Source: Paenibacillus selenitireducens (GTDB lineage: Bacteria > Bacillota > Bacilli > Paenibacillales > Paenibacillaceae). From it: DNA of 64,000 nucleotides. Positions 32,845 to 41,875 of the stretch are shown here, piece by piece. Every line of letters starts with the position of its first letter. Position 1 is the stretch's first letter. The notes under the pieces were generated by a model. The model made no database searches. It was not told the origin of the DNA and saw nothing but the letters and a program-made list of their open reading frames with translations. A program made the position numbers and the translations under genes. The stretch is taken from positions 110,198-174,197 of the forward strand of contig NZ_MSZX01000013.1 of the NCBI RefSeq assembly GCF_002021565.1, in the 5' to 3' direction.

Positions 32845-35187
32845 ATGAATAAGAAACAAGCCTTTATCATTGTTCTAGCGATACTCATTGTATTACTAGC
32901 CATTGCGTGTGCACTTCTCTTGACGAAGACACCCGCCAGTTCTTCGCCACCCCCAAGCGATAATCGACCCTTGAACGTATCTGTGAAATATCAGGATTTC
33001 ACGTTTGACGTTCATCCCGAGACCGCTGAAATCATGATGGAGCATAACGGCGTGAAGGAAAGCGTCTCGCTTCCGCTGCCTCCGCAAGAAGTAACGGAGC
33101 TGAAGCGAACCGAAGATACCGTCTCGTGGAGCTATCCCCAAGCACAAATCCAAGTTGCAGTTGAAAAGAAAGACGCCTACTTACATGTATCCTTTACCTC
33201 GACAGGGGCGAAGCAATTTACATGGCCAAGCATCCAAGGAGAAAGCTATATACTGCCCTTAGGCGAAGGGAAGTTCGTCCCGAGTCAGGATCCGCACTGG
33301 AAGAGCTTTTTAGCAGAATCCGATTTGAATTTCATCGAGAGCTTCTCAATGCGCTTTTTTGCCGTAAATAAGAAAGATTTCTCGATCCTCTATATCGCTG
33401 ACGATATGTATAATGACATGATTCATTTCGAGACCGAACCGAAAATTCAAATGAGCCTAACGCATGAATTCCCGTCCATCAATCCGAACAAAACATACGG
33501 GTTCCGATTATATGCCACGAAGAATGATCCGGTTGAGATGACTCAAATTTACCGGGCTTATATTCAAGAAAAAGGGGAATTCAAGACACTGAAAGAGAAA
33601 GCGGCGGAGAATCCCAATGTTGAGAAGCTCTATGGCGCGCCGCACATTTACTTATGGAATAATCAAGTGCTCACACAGGACAATATCCATTGGCAAAAGC
33701 TTGTCCCCTTGATCCAGAGCCCTTTGTTCCAGTGGGTGGAACAGCTGCTGAATCGATACGGCGAAGACGGCTCTCATGAATTCAAGACCGTCCTTGCGGA
33801 TATTGCGAAGAATGGATATGTCGATAAATACCAGAAGCAGACCATCACCACTGCCTTGAACAACGTCCTTATGCTGCCGGAATTGTATAACAAAAGCTTA
33901 TTCACCTCATTGGATGAGAACACGCAGGCCCTCTTGAGCAAAGGTATATCGAACCTAAGTGAACAGGAACTATATACGTTCAACAAAGACCTGTTAAAAC
34001 ATGCGTTACAAGACCTCGTGGATCCGATCGCGAAATGGGGAGCGGATTCTTCGACTGATATTTTGAAGGATATGCACGAATCAGGTATTCAAAAGGCTTG
34101 GATCGGCTTGCCGAACTGGGCGAATGGATTAAAAAATCCGACGATGGTTCAGGAAGCCAGTCAGTTAGGCTACCTCATCGGACCCTATGACTCGTACCAT
34201 TCCATCCAGAAGAATGCGAGCCAAGATTGGAATACGGCCTCCTTCGACGACAAGAGCTTGTACGACAACGCTACAATTGAGAATCAGCAAGGAGAGAAAA
34301 TCAAAGGCTTCTTAGGCCGAGGGAGAAAATTGAATCCAACGCTGTCGCTTCCGAGCGTACAGCAACGTGTCAGCAGGATTCTACAGAACGGTATTTCGTT
34401 CAACTCTTGGTTCATTGATTGTGATGCTACCGGCGAAATCTACGATGACTATGCGAAGAATCACCCCACAACTGCAGGGCAGGATTTAGCGGCCCGATTA
34501 GCGCGGATGCAGTACATTGCCAACGAAAAGCACATGGTCATCGGGTCCGAGGGTGGAAATGACTTCGCGAGCTCCACAATTGCTTTTGCCCACGGGATCG
34601 AGACTCCTGTCATTCAATGGTCAGACCCCGATATGCGGGAAAACAAAACGAGCCCTTACTATGTAGGCGGATACTGGTCTGCAGGCGGCGGTACACCCGA
34701 GCGCTACAGCAAAACCGTACCCATTAAAAAGGAATACAAGCCTATCTATATCGACCCCGTCTACAATTTGCCGCTCTACAAACTCGTATACAACGATGCT
34801 GTCATTACAACACATCACTGGGAGTGGGGCAGCCTTAAAATCCAAGACGAAATCGGCAACCGCATGCTGACAGAACTGCTGTACAACGTTCCTCCGCTCT
34901 ATCATATTGACAAGGAGAGCTGGCAGACCAACAAAGAAATGATCACATCGTACCTCAAAGTATGGAGTCCCTTCCATGAACAAGCTGTCACTCAGCCCAT
35001 GACTTCCTTCGACATTCTATCGCAGGATCGTCTCGTGCAGCGCACGGTGTTTGGTGACCATCTTCAGGTGATCGTCAATTATTCGAACCAAAACTTCGAA
35101 TATAACAAGCATCAGATTCATGCAAAAACAGCCGTCATTTACAATGGAGATGCAACGACGACTTTTGATGTATCTTCGTATAAATAG
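32845..35187 (+). CDS. Membrane-anchored glycoside hydrolase (GH101-like)
   Basis: 780 residues. N-terminal signal anchor (AFIIVLAILIVLLAIACALLL), then a beta-rich domain and a (beta/alpha)8-like catalytic region. The stretch NSWFIDCDATGEIYDDYAKN carries candidate catalytic acidic residues, and MVIGSEGG and SDPDMREN follow. The pattern most resembles GH101 endo-alpha-N-acetylgalactosaminidases, though I am unsure. It would act on extracellular glycans or wall polymer. The promoter carries a response-regulator box, and the OmpR-type two-component genes are just downstream on the other strand. Confidence 0.65.
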   Translation: MNKKQAFIIVLAILIVLLAIACALLLTKTPASSSPPPSDNRPLNVSVKYQDFTFDVHPETAEIMMEHNGVKESVSLPLPPQEVTELKRTEDTVSWSYPQAQIQVAVEKKDAYLHVSFTSTGAKQFTWPSIQGESYILPLGEGKFVPSQDPHWKSFLAESDLNFIESFSMRFFAVNKKDFSILYIADDMYNDMIHFETEPKIQMSLTHEFPSINPNKTYGFRLYATKNDPVEMTQIYRAYIQEKGEFKTLKEKAAENPNVEKLYGAPHIYLWNNQVLTQDNIHWQKLVPLIQSPLFQWVEQLLNRYGEDGSHEFKTVLADIAKNGYVDKYQKQTITTALNNVLMLPELYNKSLFTSLDENTQALLSKGISNLSEQELYTFNKDLLKHALQDLVDPIAKWGADSSTDILKDMHESGIQKAWIGLPNWANGLKNPTMVQEASQLGYLIGPYDSYHSIQKNASQDWNTASFDDKSLYDNATIENQQGEKIKGFLGRGRKLNPTLSLPSVQQRVSRILQNGISFNSWFIDCDATGEIYDDYAKNHPTTAGQDLAARLARMQYIANEKHMVIGSEGGNDFASSTIAFAHGIETPVIQWSDPDMRENKTSPYYVGGYWSAGGGTPERYSKTVPIKKEYKPIYIDPVYNLPLYKLVYNDAVITTHHWEWGSLKIQDEIGNRMLTELLYNVPPLYHIDKESWQTNKEMITSYLKVWSPFHEQAVTQPMTSFDILSQDRLVQRTVFGDHLQVIVNYSNQNFEYNKHQIHAKTAVIYNGDATTTFDVSSYK

Positions 35188-35231
35188 ACGAACAACGCTC
35201 ATTCAGCCTAGGCCGAATGAGCGTTGTTCGT
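35188..35231. terminator. Bidirectional terminator, long inverted repeat
   Basis: ACGAACAACGCTCATTC pairs with GAATGAGCGTTGTTCGT, with a GC/GC inner pair and CTAG loop. It lies between the glycosidase stop and the histidine kinase stop, and overlaps the last kinase codons. Confidence 0.85.
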
Positions 35232-36611
35232 TGTAAAATAAATATAAAAATGTATCTGCTCTCCGTTCACAGCTGCAGCGTATCGATACCCGTGCTGCTC
35301 CAATATCGACTTCACGATCGCTAATCCCAATCCGGTCCCCGAAATTTCTTTATTCCGAGAACGCTCTAGGACATAGAACGGCTCCCAAATCTTATCGATC
35401 TCCGCTTTTTGCGGTTCTTGCGGTTCGATACCATTCTGCATATGCAGCACGAGGTCTTCACCTTGCTGGTAGAGAGATACTTCAATCTGATGATTCGTCG
35501 TATACTTGATGGCATTAGTTAACAAGTTGTTCAATACCATACGAATCTTCTCTTCATCCGCGAAAATCGTTGCAGCTGACGCGGCAGGATCTTCGTGAAC
35601 GATAAACGAAATTTGCTTCGACTGACGTTCAATCTCGAATTTCTCGGCACAGGCATGAAAGAGTGTGCTTACAGAGATCCTACACCGTTCGAGGTCTTCT
35701 CGCTCAATTTTGGCAAAATTCAATAGTTCGTCGATCAGCCTATTCATACTCTCCGTCTGTCGCAGAATCGTACCGACATAACTTCCATCATCCAAATCAT
35801 CCTGAATTCCCTCCGCATAGGCTTGGATCAGCGCGATTGGGGTCTTTAATTCATGGGTAATATCGGACATGAACAGCTTCAAGCTCTGATTTTTCCTTGT
35901 TAAATCCTGATGTGCCGCATGTAATTTATCACTCATCGTATTAATGCTCTCTGCAAGTTCTTCGATCTCATCCTTCGTGCGGATGTCTGCATGCTTGAAC
36001 TGAAGCGATGAGATATCCTTAGCAACGACCCCTAACTCTTGCAGCGGTTTCGTAATGCGATAAGACATCATCCAGACGACAATGACAATTATTAAGAGGG
36101 ATAAAATGACCAAATACCATAGGAATTCATTCATGATCTCAATCGTATCCCTCAAGTACGCCATCGATACGCCAACAAGCACGATGTGGTGGTCCTTCGC
36201 AATAAAGCTGACATAGAAGCTGGATTTCAACTTCCCTTGATCATAGATTTTATTCACCTGATGACCCGCTTCCACCTTGGCAAGAGACTCCGGTGTGATC
36301 CAGAATTTATTCAATGTGACTCGCTTCTTAGTAAGCTGCTGCATGAAGGATTCATTCAATTTATTCACGTTCAATGCCAAGGAATCATACACGATGGTCA
36401 GGTTGTGCTTCTCTTCCAGCTGTTGTATGGAACTTCGGAACGCATCCATCGGCAGCTGTTCGATCGACTGGGTGACTTGTCCCAACTTCTCTTTGGTTTT
36501 GTAGATATAGTATTTGGGCAGGAACACATTCGCAAGAATGGCGAACAGCACGAAGATGAACAGCACGGCAAGCGATATGCTGACGAACAGCTTTCTCCCC
36601 AGCTTATTCAT
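35208..36611 (-). CDS. Sensor histidine kinase (two-component system 1)
   Basis: 467 residues: transmembrane helix near the N-terminus, an extracytoplasmic sensor of about 130 residues, a second helix (LWYLVILSLLIIVIVVWMMS), HAMP, H-box DITHELKTPIALIQAYAEGI, N-box LNNLLTNAIKY and G-box GTGLGLAIVKSI. ATG 36611 overlaps the stop of the response regulator (ATGAATAA), showing coupling. The signal is unknown, but the two flanking genes with matching promoter boxes suggest control of cell-surface glycan metabolism. Confidence 0.9.
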   Translation of the reverse strand: MNKLGRKLFVSISLAVLFIFVLFAILANVFLPKYYIYKTKEKLGQVTQSIEQLPMDAFRSSIQQLEEKHNLTIVYDSLALNVNKLNESFMQQLTKKRVTLNKFWITPESLAKVEAGHQVNKIYDQGKLKSSFYVSFIAKDHHIVLVGVSMAYLRDTIEIMNEFLWYLVILSLLIIVIVVWMMSYRITKPLQELGVVAKDISSLQFKHADIRTKDEIEELAESINTMSDKLHAAHQDLTRKNQSLKLFMSDITHELKTPIALIQAYAEGIQDDLDDGSYVGTILRQTESMNRLIDELLNFAKIEREDLERCRISVSTLFHACAEKFEIERQSKQISFIVHEDPAASAATIFADEEKIRMVLNNLLTNAIKYTTNHQIEVSLYQQGEDLVLHMQNGIEPQEPQKAEIDKIWEPFYVLERSRNKEISGTGLGLAIVKSILEQHGYRYAAAVNGEQIHFYIYFTTNNAHSA

Positions 36612-37251
36612 GTTCGTCTTCCACGCTATAACCAAGGCCTCTGTGTGTTTTGATCACGTCTTCCCCGACTTTTTCCCGCAATCGCCGCACATGAGTATCG
36701 ACGGTCCGCTCATCCCCGTAATAATCAAGCCCCCAGACCAAGTCGAGCAGCTGATGGCGTGTCAGGATATGCCCCTTATTCCGTACGAAACAATACATCA
36801 ATTCGAACTCCGTTTTGGTCGCTTGCAAATCGCGTCCGTCCCGATAGAGTTTGTTGCCTTCCACATCGATTCTAATATGTTTGAAAACTATGCCCTTCTC
36901 ATCCCCTAACAGCTTCTTCGCTCGAAGCACGAGGATTTTGGGATGGAACGGTTTGCGAATGAATTCGTCTGCGCCGAGATGCAGCGCCTTCAGTTCGTCT
37001 TCCTCTTCGCTTTTCGCGGTAAGAATAAGGACCTTCTTGTCTGATCGTGCTTTGATCTCCTTACACACGTCAAGCCCGTTCATCTTCGGCATCATCCAAT
37101 CGACAATGGCAAGATCGATCTTTTCCCGGTAAAAGATCTCCAGGGCCTCCTCGCCGTCAGCGGCCGCGAATACCTTGTAGCCTTCTTTTTCAAAATACGC
37201 CCTTAAAATGCGAAGCATATCCATTTCATCATCTGCGATTAAAATCTGCAT
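36604..37251 (-). CDS. OmpR-family response regulator (two-component system 1)
   Basis: 215 residues. Receiver domain starting LIADDEMDMLRIL with phosphoacceptor Asp in LAIVDWMMPKMNGLD, and winged-helix DNA-binding domain ending ERTVDTHVRRLREKVGEDVI. AAGGAG stands before ATG 37251. It is cotranscribed with the kinase. The TGT(A/C)AC direct repeats at 32783 and 37282 are its likely targets; the latter lies in its own divergent promoter region, so it may also control itself. Confidence 0.9.
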   Translation of the reverse strand: MQILIADDEMDMLRILRAYFEKEGYKVFAAADGEEALEIFYREKIDLAIVDWMMPKMNGLDVCKEIKARSDKKVLILTAKSEEEDELKALHLGADEFIRKPFHPKILVLRAKKLLGDEKGIVFKHIRIDVEGNKLYRDGRDLQATKTEFELMYCFVRNKGHILTRHQLLDLVWGLDYYGDERTVDTHVRRLREKVGEDVIKTHRGLGYSVEDEHE

Positions 37252-37281
37252 GGGTATCTCCTTTTCCAGCTTACGTTCATT

Positions 37282-37314
37282 TGTCACATTGCTGTAACGC
37301 AGCTCCTCTATAGT
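37282..37314 (+). promoter_or_regulatory. Response-regulator box and promoter of the metallophosphoesterase gene
   Basis: TGTCAC (37282-37287) and TGTAAC (37293-37298) in direct repeat with 11-bp period, then 10 bp and TATAGT (37309-37314). Spacing is identical to the glycosidase promoter. The site lies in the 84-bp intergenic region between the divergent regulator and phosphoesterase genes. Confidence 0.65.
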
Positions 37315-37335
37315 CAGGTTGTCAGGGAGGATGTT

Positions 37336-38208
37336 ATGAAAAATCTAATTAAGCCCCATGCTATCATAAAATTAACGAATATCTTACTTGTAATGATTGC
37401 ATCTATCTCACTTTACTATTATGCAAGACATGTCGAGCCAAATCTACTCCACGTGGAATACCATACGATCCAGAGCGCTTCGGTGACCAAAGAATTGGAT
37501 GGAATTCGGATTCTTCAATTTAGTGATCTCCACTTAGGAGAGTTCTATTCGCTAGCCAAATTCCAACGTCTCGTGCATCGAATCAATGAACTGCAGCCGG
37601 ATATCGTCGTATTTACAGGGGATCTTGTGGACAATTTCTCCAAATATCCTGATCAACGTCGCATCGCGCCCATTCTGCAGCAGATCCAAGCCCCCTTAGG
37701 GAAATATGCGGTCTACGGCAATCATGATCAAGGCGGAGGGGGCAAGCGAATCTATCGTCAAATCCTAGCCGAGGGCGGATTTCACTTACTGGTGAATGAA
37801 CATGACACGATTCGTATCGGGCACAGCAAGATGACGATTGCGGGGTTAGATGATTTTTTGCTCGGATCTCCGGATTTGAAAAAAACACTGCAGCGATTGC
37901 ATGCCGATGCATTCACGCTGCTGCTTGTCCATGAACCCGATGTTGCCGACCGTGTCACGAACTACCCCATAGATCTGCAGCTCTCCGGCCATAGCCATGG
38001 CGGACAGGTCCGAATTCCTTGGTACGGTTCGGTCTATACCCCGCCGCTTGCAGAGACCTATCGAGAAGGGATCTATACCCTTCCCGGATCAAGGAAATCG
38101 ATGACCCTATATGTAAATCGGGGGATCGGAACCACGCGTTTGCCTTTCCGATTCGTCAGTGTTCCTGAGCTAACGTTATTTACGTTAAAGCAGCCTGCCC
38201 GCCCTTGA
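37336..38208 (+). CDS. Membrane-anchored metallophosphoesterase (YkuE/YaeI-like)
   Basis: 290 residues with an N-terminal membrane helix. Dinuclear metal motifs are visible: FSDLHLGEFY (Asp, His), FTGDLVDN (Asp), YGNHDQGGG (Asn, His), and LSGHSHGGQ (His, His). Family members include B. subtilis YkuE. The substrate is likely a membrane or cell-wall phosphate ester; this is inference from location. Divergent from the two-component system, with a shared promoter box. Confidence 0.9.
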   Translation: MKNLIKPHAIIKLTNILLVMIASISLYYYARHVEPNLLHVEYHTIQSASVTKELDGIRILQFSDLHLGEFYSLAKFQRLVHRINELQPDIVVFTGDLVDNFSKYPDQRRIAPILQQIQAPLGKYAVYGNHDQGGGGKRIYRQILAEGGFHLLVNEHDTIRIGHSKMTIAGLDDFLLGSPDLKKTLQRLHADAFTLLLVHEPDVADRVTNYPIDLQLSGHSHGGQVRIPWYGSVYTPPLAETYREGIYTLPGSRKSMTLYVNRGIGTTRLPFRFVSVPELTLFTLKQPARP

Positions 38209-38229
38209 GAAGCCCATAGGCACGTAAAA

Positions 38230-38262
38230 TCAGGCCAACCAGAAGTTTCTGGCTGACCTAAT
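38230..38262. terminator. Stem-loop between phosphoesterase and GNAT genes
   Basis: AGGCCAACCAGAA pairs with TTCTGGCTGACCT with one mismatch. On the minus strand TTTT follows soon after, so it most likely ends the GNAT gene; the plus-strand gene ends 24 bp before it. Confidence 0.55.
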
Positions 38263-38311
38263 CATACGAAAGCCTAGGTTAGGTTCCTAGACTTCCATGT
38301 GCTCTCGCGTA

Positions 38312-38866
38312 TTATATAGACAGCGTCGGTGGGCTGATCTTATCCCCTTGAAATCTTTCGGGGTGAAGAATTTTACGCAAAAGCACCATCGTACCATCAT
38401 CTTCGGTCTCGACTTCATGGATTCGTTCATAACCTCTGCGTTCATACATCGGAACGAGCCATGGATGTCGTACGGCAGTCCCTAAAGTCACGGCAGGAGC
38501 CTCCCATGTATCGCGAACGATCGTGTCTTCCACCCAATTCAACAAAAGGGTCCCAATGCCTTGGCCCTTATAAGCGGGCTCGACGGCGAACTTCATGATG
38601 AACGGAAAGTCTGTGATGTCCTTCAACATCGCAATCGGCTTGGAGACGGTCACGGTCGCAATAATTTTTCCGTCCCGTTCCAGCACATAACACTCATGAT
38701 TGGAGATCGTCTCATGCACCAGTGATAAGTCTGCGGTCGCCGCAGGGAACTTAATGCCGAGCTCCCGAATGGGCTCATACGCTCTTATGAATACGTCCAA
38801 AAGCTCCTCTGCATCCTTCAAAGTCGCTAAACGGTAAACATCGCTCACCTTCATCACTCCGATCAT
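38312..38866 (-). CDS. GNAT-family N-acetyltransferase
   Basis: 184 residues with motif A in EPAYKGQGIGTLLLNWVEDT, and the C-terminal PMYERRGYERIHEVETEDD. Substrate unknown. The start could be ATG 38866 or ATG 38854; GGAG precedes the latter by only 2 nt and the former has no good Shine-Dalgarno, so 38866 is kept tentatively. Confidence 0.82.
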   Translation of the reverse strand: MIGVMKVSDVYRLATLKDAEELLDVFIRAYEPIRELGIKFPAATADLSLVHETISNHECYVLERDGKIIATVTVSKPIAMLKDITDFPFIMKFAVEPAYKGQGIGTLLLNWVEDTIVRDTWEAPAVTLGTAVRHPWLVPMYERRGYERIHEVETEDDGTMVLLRKILHPERFQGDKISPPTLSI

Positions 38867-39022
38867 CAGTTCTAAACTTTATAATTCCTATGAATTTAGT
38901 TTGTTTTAGTTATTTTATCATAAGGCGCAAGCTCGCTCTAATAGAGGTTTTCGATAACGATATAGAAAAAATGTATCGATTATTCATTCATTATGTTCAT
39001 AAGGAGGAGATCTCAAATCACG

Positions 39023-40900
39023 TTACATCCGTTTCGGCGTCGGTAACCCCAGAATGTCGAGGGCTTCCTTCATCGTCAGGTGGAATTGGTAGGTGAGCCA
39101 GAGTCGAAGCTGTCTCTTCCCTTCGTCTGCCTTCATGATCGGACATGTCGCATAGAAATGATTGAATCGAGTCGCTAACTCATGGATATAGGAGCAAATC
39201 TGGTTCGGAGCCAGCTCTTGGATCGCCATTTCCAACGTCTCAGGCCAGTAGGCTAGCTGCCTCATCAGCATATATTCTTGCTTCTCCAGATCATCGTATC
39301 CTTGGGCAGGAGGCGATGCCGTCGTATCATAAGATGCCTTATCCAGAATGCTGCAAGACCGGGCATAGGAATACATCAGATAGACGCCTGTATTGCCGGA
39401 AATTTCCGAAGCTTGCTCCACATCAAAGATCACCTCCGTCTGGAGGTTGAATCTCAAGAGATAGTAACGAACGGCAGCAGCGGCAATCGCCCGGCTGGAT
39501 ATCCCGGCTTTGCGCGAACGCTTCGCATCAATCACTTGCTCCATCTGCTGGAGGAAGTCCGCCACCTTGACACCAATCCCTTGTCGACCTGACATCGGAT
39601 AGGAATGCCGCCCGTCTGAAGTATCTACACCTAAACCGGCAGCGGTATCTGGACTGAGAGATACGACACCATAACTTACATGCCTCAATTGACGGGCCTG
39701 TTCTTCGAAGCCAAGCCCCATGAGCGCCTGCTTCACCATCGCTTGCGGATACTCCTGCCGATGATCGATCACATTAATGACCGCATCCGCATGACCGATG
39801 TTCTTCTTCACACCATTGGCATGGGTAGACCATAATCCATCAGCGAATTTTTTATATCGGAAATCTTGGCCTAGTACCCCGAATTTCCAGAGGTGATAGG
39901 CAATGTCCTTCGCTGTATACGTCAATATTCCATTCGAGCGAACCAGCACTTTATCCGCTTGATAGTCTGTAGCGTCTTCCGCCGCTTCCTCGCCTTGCGG
40001 TTGCTTCAACACCCAGCAGCCCGCCAGCTTCCCTTCCGTTTCTTTGTAGAAGATCGGCGTGTTCTTCAGCAATTCGAACGCCCGCTCCCAGAATCCTTCG
40101 GCAACAATCCGGCTTTCCCATACGAGAACATCGTAATCAATCCGGAACTGCTTCATCTCCTCGACATGCTCCCGAACGATTCGTTCCGCAACTAAGAGTC
40201 CCATCCATGCCGTATTGTTGTTTCCCTGTTCCAAGGCATGAAGCACGACCGCACGTTCCTGCTGCAATTCCGGATTCTCCCGGTATATCTTGTTCACCTT
40301 CGCGTACGTTTCCCAGCAAAAATCGCCGAAACGTTCAAAGGCCTGCTCTGTCGAGGTATGCAGGATGCCTACGACGGTATCTGCCAATTGATTGCCCAAG
40401 TCATCAATATAGTTATGAACCTCCACCTGGTGCCCTGTCCGCTTCAACATCCGGGCTAATGTATCTCCGATACATGAATTCCGTAAATGGCCGATATGAG
40501 CCGACTTGTTCGGATTAATCGACGTATGCTCAATAATGACCTTCGACTTACTTGTACCTGTGTCTAATGCGAATTGCTGTTGCGCAGACGACTTCGCCCA
40601 TTTGCTCCAATCCATTGATAAATTAATGAACCCCGGCGGCGCCACTTCGATATCTGCCATCCAAGCTTGCATCTTTTCGTGTTGACGAAGATGTTCTTGA
40701 ATTTCCTGCGCAATCGCCATCGGAGGTTTCTTCAACGTCCGGGCTAACTGCATCGCGATGTTCACGCTATAGTCTCCATGGTCCGGATTCGCAGGATGCT
40801 CTACCGTGATTTTGAGATCTTCCGGCCGCTGCAGCCCTTTCGATGCCAATATTAATTGAATAACTTCCTCAACAGCCCGTTTTATTTCATGATGGATCAT
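39023..40900 (-). CDS. argS: Arginyl-tRNA synthetase, T-box controlled
   Basis: 625 residues, a class Ia synthetase with the HIGH-type motif NKSAHIGHLRNSCI, an N-terminal Add1-like domain (about 1-100), catalytic domain and C-terminal anticodon-binding helices. The usual KMSK is reduced to MSGRQGIGVKV. It is clearly longer than the 556-residue B. subtilis ArgS, and looks like a distinct paralogue group. GAAGGAGGAG lies upstream of ATG 40900; longer frames run into the T-box leader. The T-box with an Arg specifier confirms the substrate. Confidence 0.92.
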   Translation of the reverse strand: MIHHEIKRAVEEVIQLILASKGLQRPEDLKITVEHPANPDHGDYSVNIAMQLARTLKKPPMAIAQEIQEHLRQHEKMQAWMADIEVAPPGFINLSMDWSKWAKSSAQQQFALDTGTSKSKVIIEHTSINPNKSAHIGHLRNSCIGDTLARMLKRTGHQVEVHNYIDDLGNQLADTVVGILHTSTEQAFERFGDFCWETYAKVNKIYRENPELQQERAVVLHALEQGNNNTAWMGLLVAERIVREHVEEMKQFRIDYDVLVWESRIVAEGFWERAFELLKNTPIFYKETEGKLAGCWVLKQPQGEEAAEDATDYQADKVLVRSNGILTYTAKDIAYHLWKFGVLGQDFRYKKFADGLWSTHANGVKKNIGHADAVINVIDHRQEYPQAMVKQALMGLGFEEQARQLRHVSYGVVSLSPDTAAGLGVDTSDGRHSYPMSGRQGIGVKVADFLQQMEQVIDAKRSRKAGISSRAIAAAAVRYYLLRFNLQTEVIFDVEQASEISGNTGVYLMYSYARSCSILDKASYDTTASPPAQGYDDLEKQEYMLMRQLAYWPETLEMAIQELAPNQICSYIHELATRFNHFYATCPIMKADEGKRQLRLWLTYQFHLTMKEALDILGLPTPKRM

Positions 40901-40929
40901 AATAGTCTCCTCCTTCGAATTGAAAATAC

Positions 40930-41160
40930 AAAAACGCCCGTCTCTATAAAAGAGACGAGCGCCTAATAGGTCCCGTGGTACCACTCTAAGTAGCTGAACC
41001 TGTATCGGTCCAACCCCTCGTTTTTGTAACGGTCTATGACCGGATCTGCCTACGTGTTCCGCGTTCAACAGATCATTTCCTGGGTGCGATTCTTCCATGA
41101 TTTCTGTACCGGCTTCCACCTACCCGGCTCGCTGTAACATCATCTTCACGGAATACTATC
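40930..41160 (-). promoter_or_regulatory. T-box riboswitch upstream of argS
   Basis: Read on the minus strand: stem I features AGCGAGCCGGGTAGGTGG followed by AAGCCGG. Then GAATCGCACCC, in which CGC (41086-41088) would be the Arg specifier codon. The T-box proper is GAGTGGTACCACGGG, and the terminator CGCTCGTCTC/GAGACGGGCG with T tract lies at 40930-40961. Uncharged tRNA-Arg binding to this leader would allow readthrough into argS. The specifier assignment is by eye and depends on the fold. Confidence 0.85.
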
Positions 41161-41263
41161 CCATTCATCAATATTAGGATATCAGTTCTGGATAAATTAT
41201 TAGCATCATACAGAAATCCAAAATTAATGTCAAGCAGGATCGTAGAATTTACAAACATATCTG

Positions 41264-41719
41264 CTAATGCGACGCACACATTTTCTTTTTAACAAAGGAT
41301 GTCAACACATATAGGATGAGTAACACCGCACCGATGTTAATCGCATGATCCGCAAAATTCAGAATGCCGCGACCCGAACGCGATACCAAAAAATCCGTTA
41401 CTTGGCCGAACGCCAATCGGTCGATCCCGTTGCCAATGGCGCCGCCTACGAAAAATCCCGCGATGATATCCATGAACCGGCCGCGGAACTCCGGCTTTCT
41501 CCGGTAATACATCACGCCAACGACGAACAGAATCGCAATGACGCCGAACAATCGGGCATAGCCCTGGAACATGCTTCCTGCCATGCCTGTATTCTCATAA
41601 TGGGTCAGATGAATATTCCAGAGTACGATATCTTGACCGAGCGGAATATGCATTCGCACTAGAATTTTAGCAATTTGATCGAAGATCACAACGACCATCG
41701 CAATCAGGTAGAACAACAT
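41264..41719 (-). CDS. lspA: Lipoprotein signal peptidase (LspA)
   Basis: 151 residues with four transmembrane segments. The catalytic aspartates are present in GGAIGNGIDRL and LNFADHAIN, and the ENTGMAGSMF block fits the family; VTDFLVSRSGRG is the other conserved loop. It cleaves the lipoprotein signal peptide after diacylglyceryl transfer. It stands alone, not beside ileS or rluD where lspA is often found, and is separated from argS by the T-box leader, so it may be a second copy. Confidence 0.88.
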   Translation of the reverse strand: MLFYLIAMVVVIFDQIAKILVRMHIPLGQDIVLWNIHLTHYENTGMAGSMFQGYARLFGVIAILFVVGVMYYRRKPEFRGRFMDIIAGFFVGGAIGNGIDRLAFGQVTDFLVSRSGRGILNFADHAINIGAVLLILYVLTSFVKKKMCASH

Positions 41720-41806
41720 GGAAACCCTTCTTTCTAAGTTAGAGTTCCTTTCATTTTAACAGAAGCATTTACAAAAAGACATTTTACGGCCCGCGTGATG
41801 ATGCCC

Positions 41807-41860
41807 CAAAAAAAGCCTGCTCTCAAACCCTTTGTTTCGTTGGGCTTGAGGACAGGCTTC
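41807..41860 (-). terminator. Terminator of the polysaccharide lyase gene
   Basis: On the minus strand AAGCCTGTCCTCAA pairs with TTGAGAGCAGGCTT around a 19-base loop, followed by seven T residues. It lies just downstream of the stop at 41876. Confidence 0.85.
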
Positions 41861-41875
41861 ATTGGCCATACAGGA

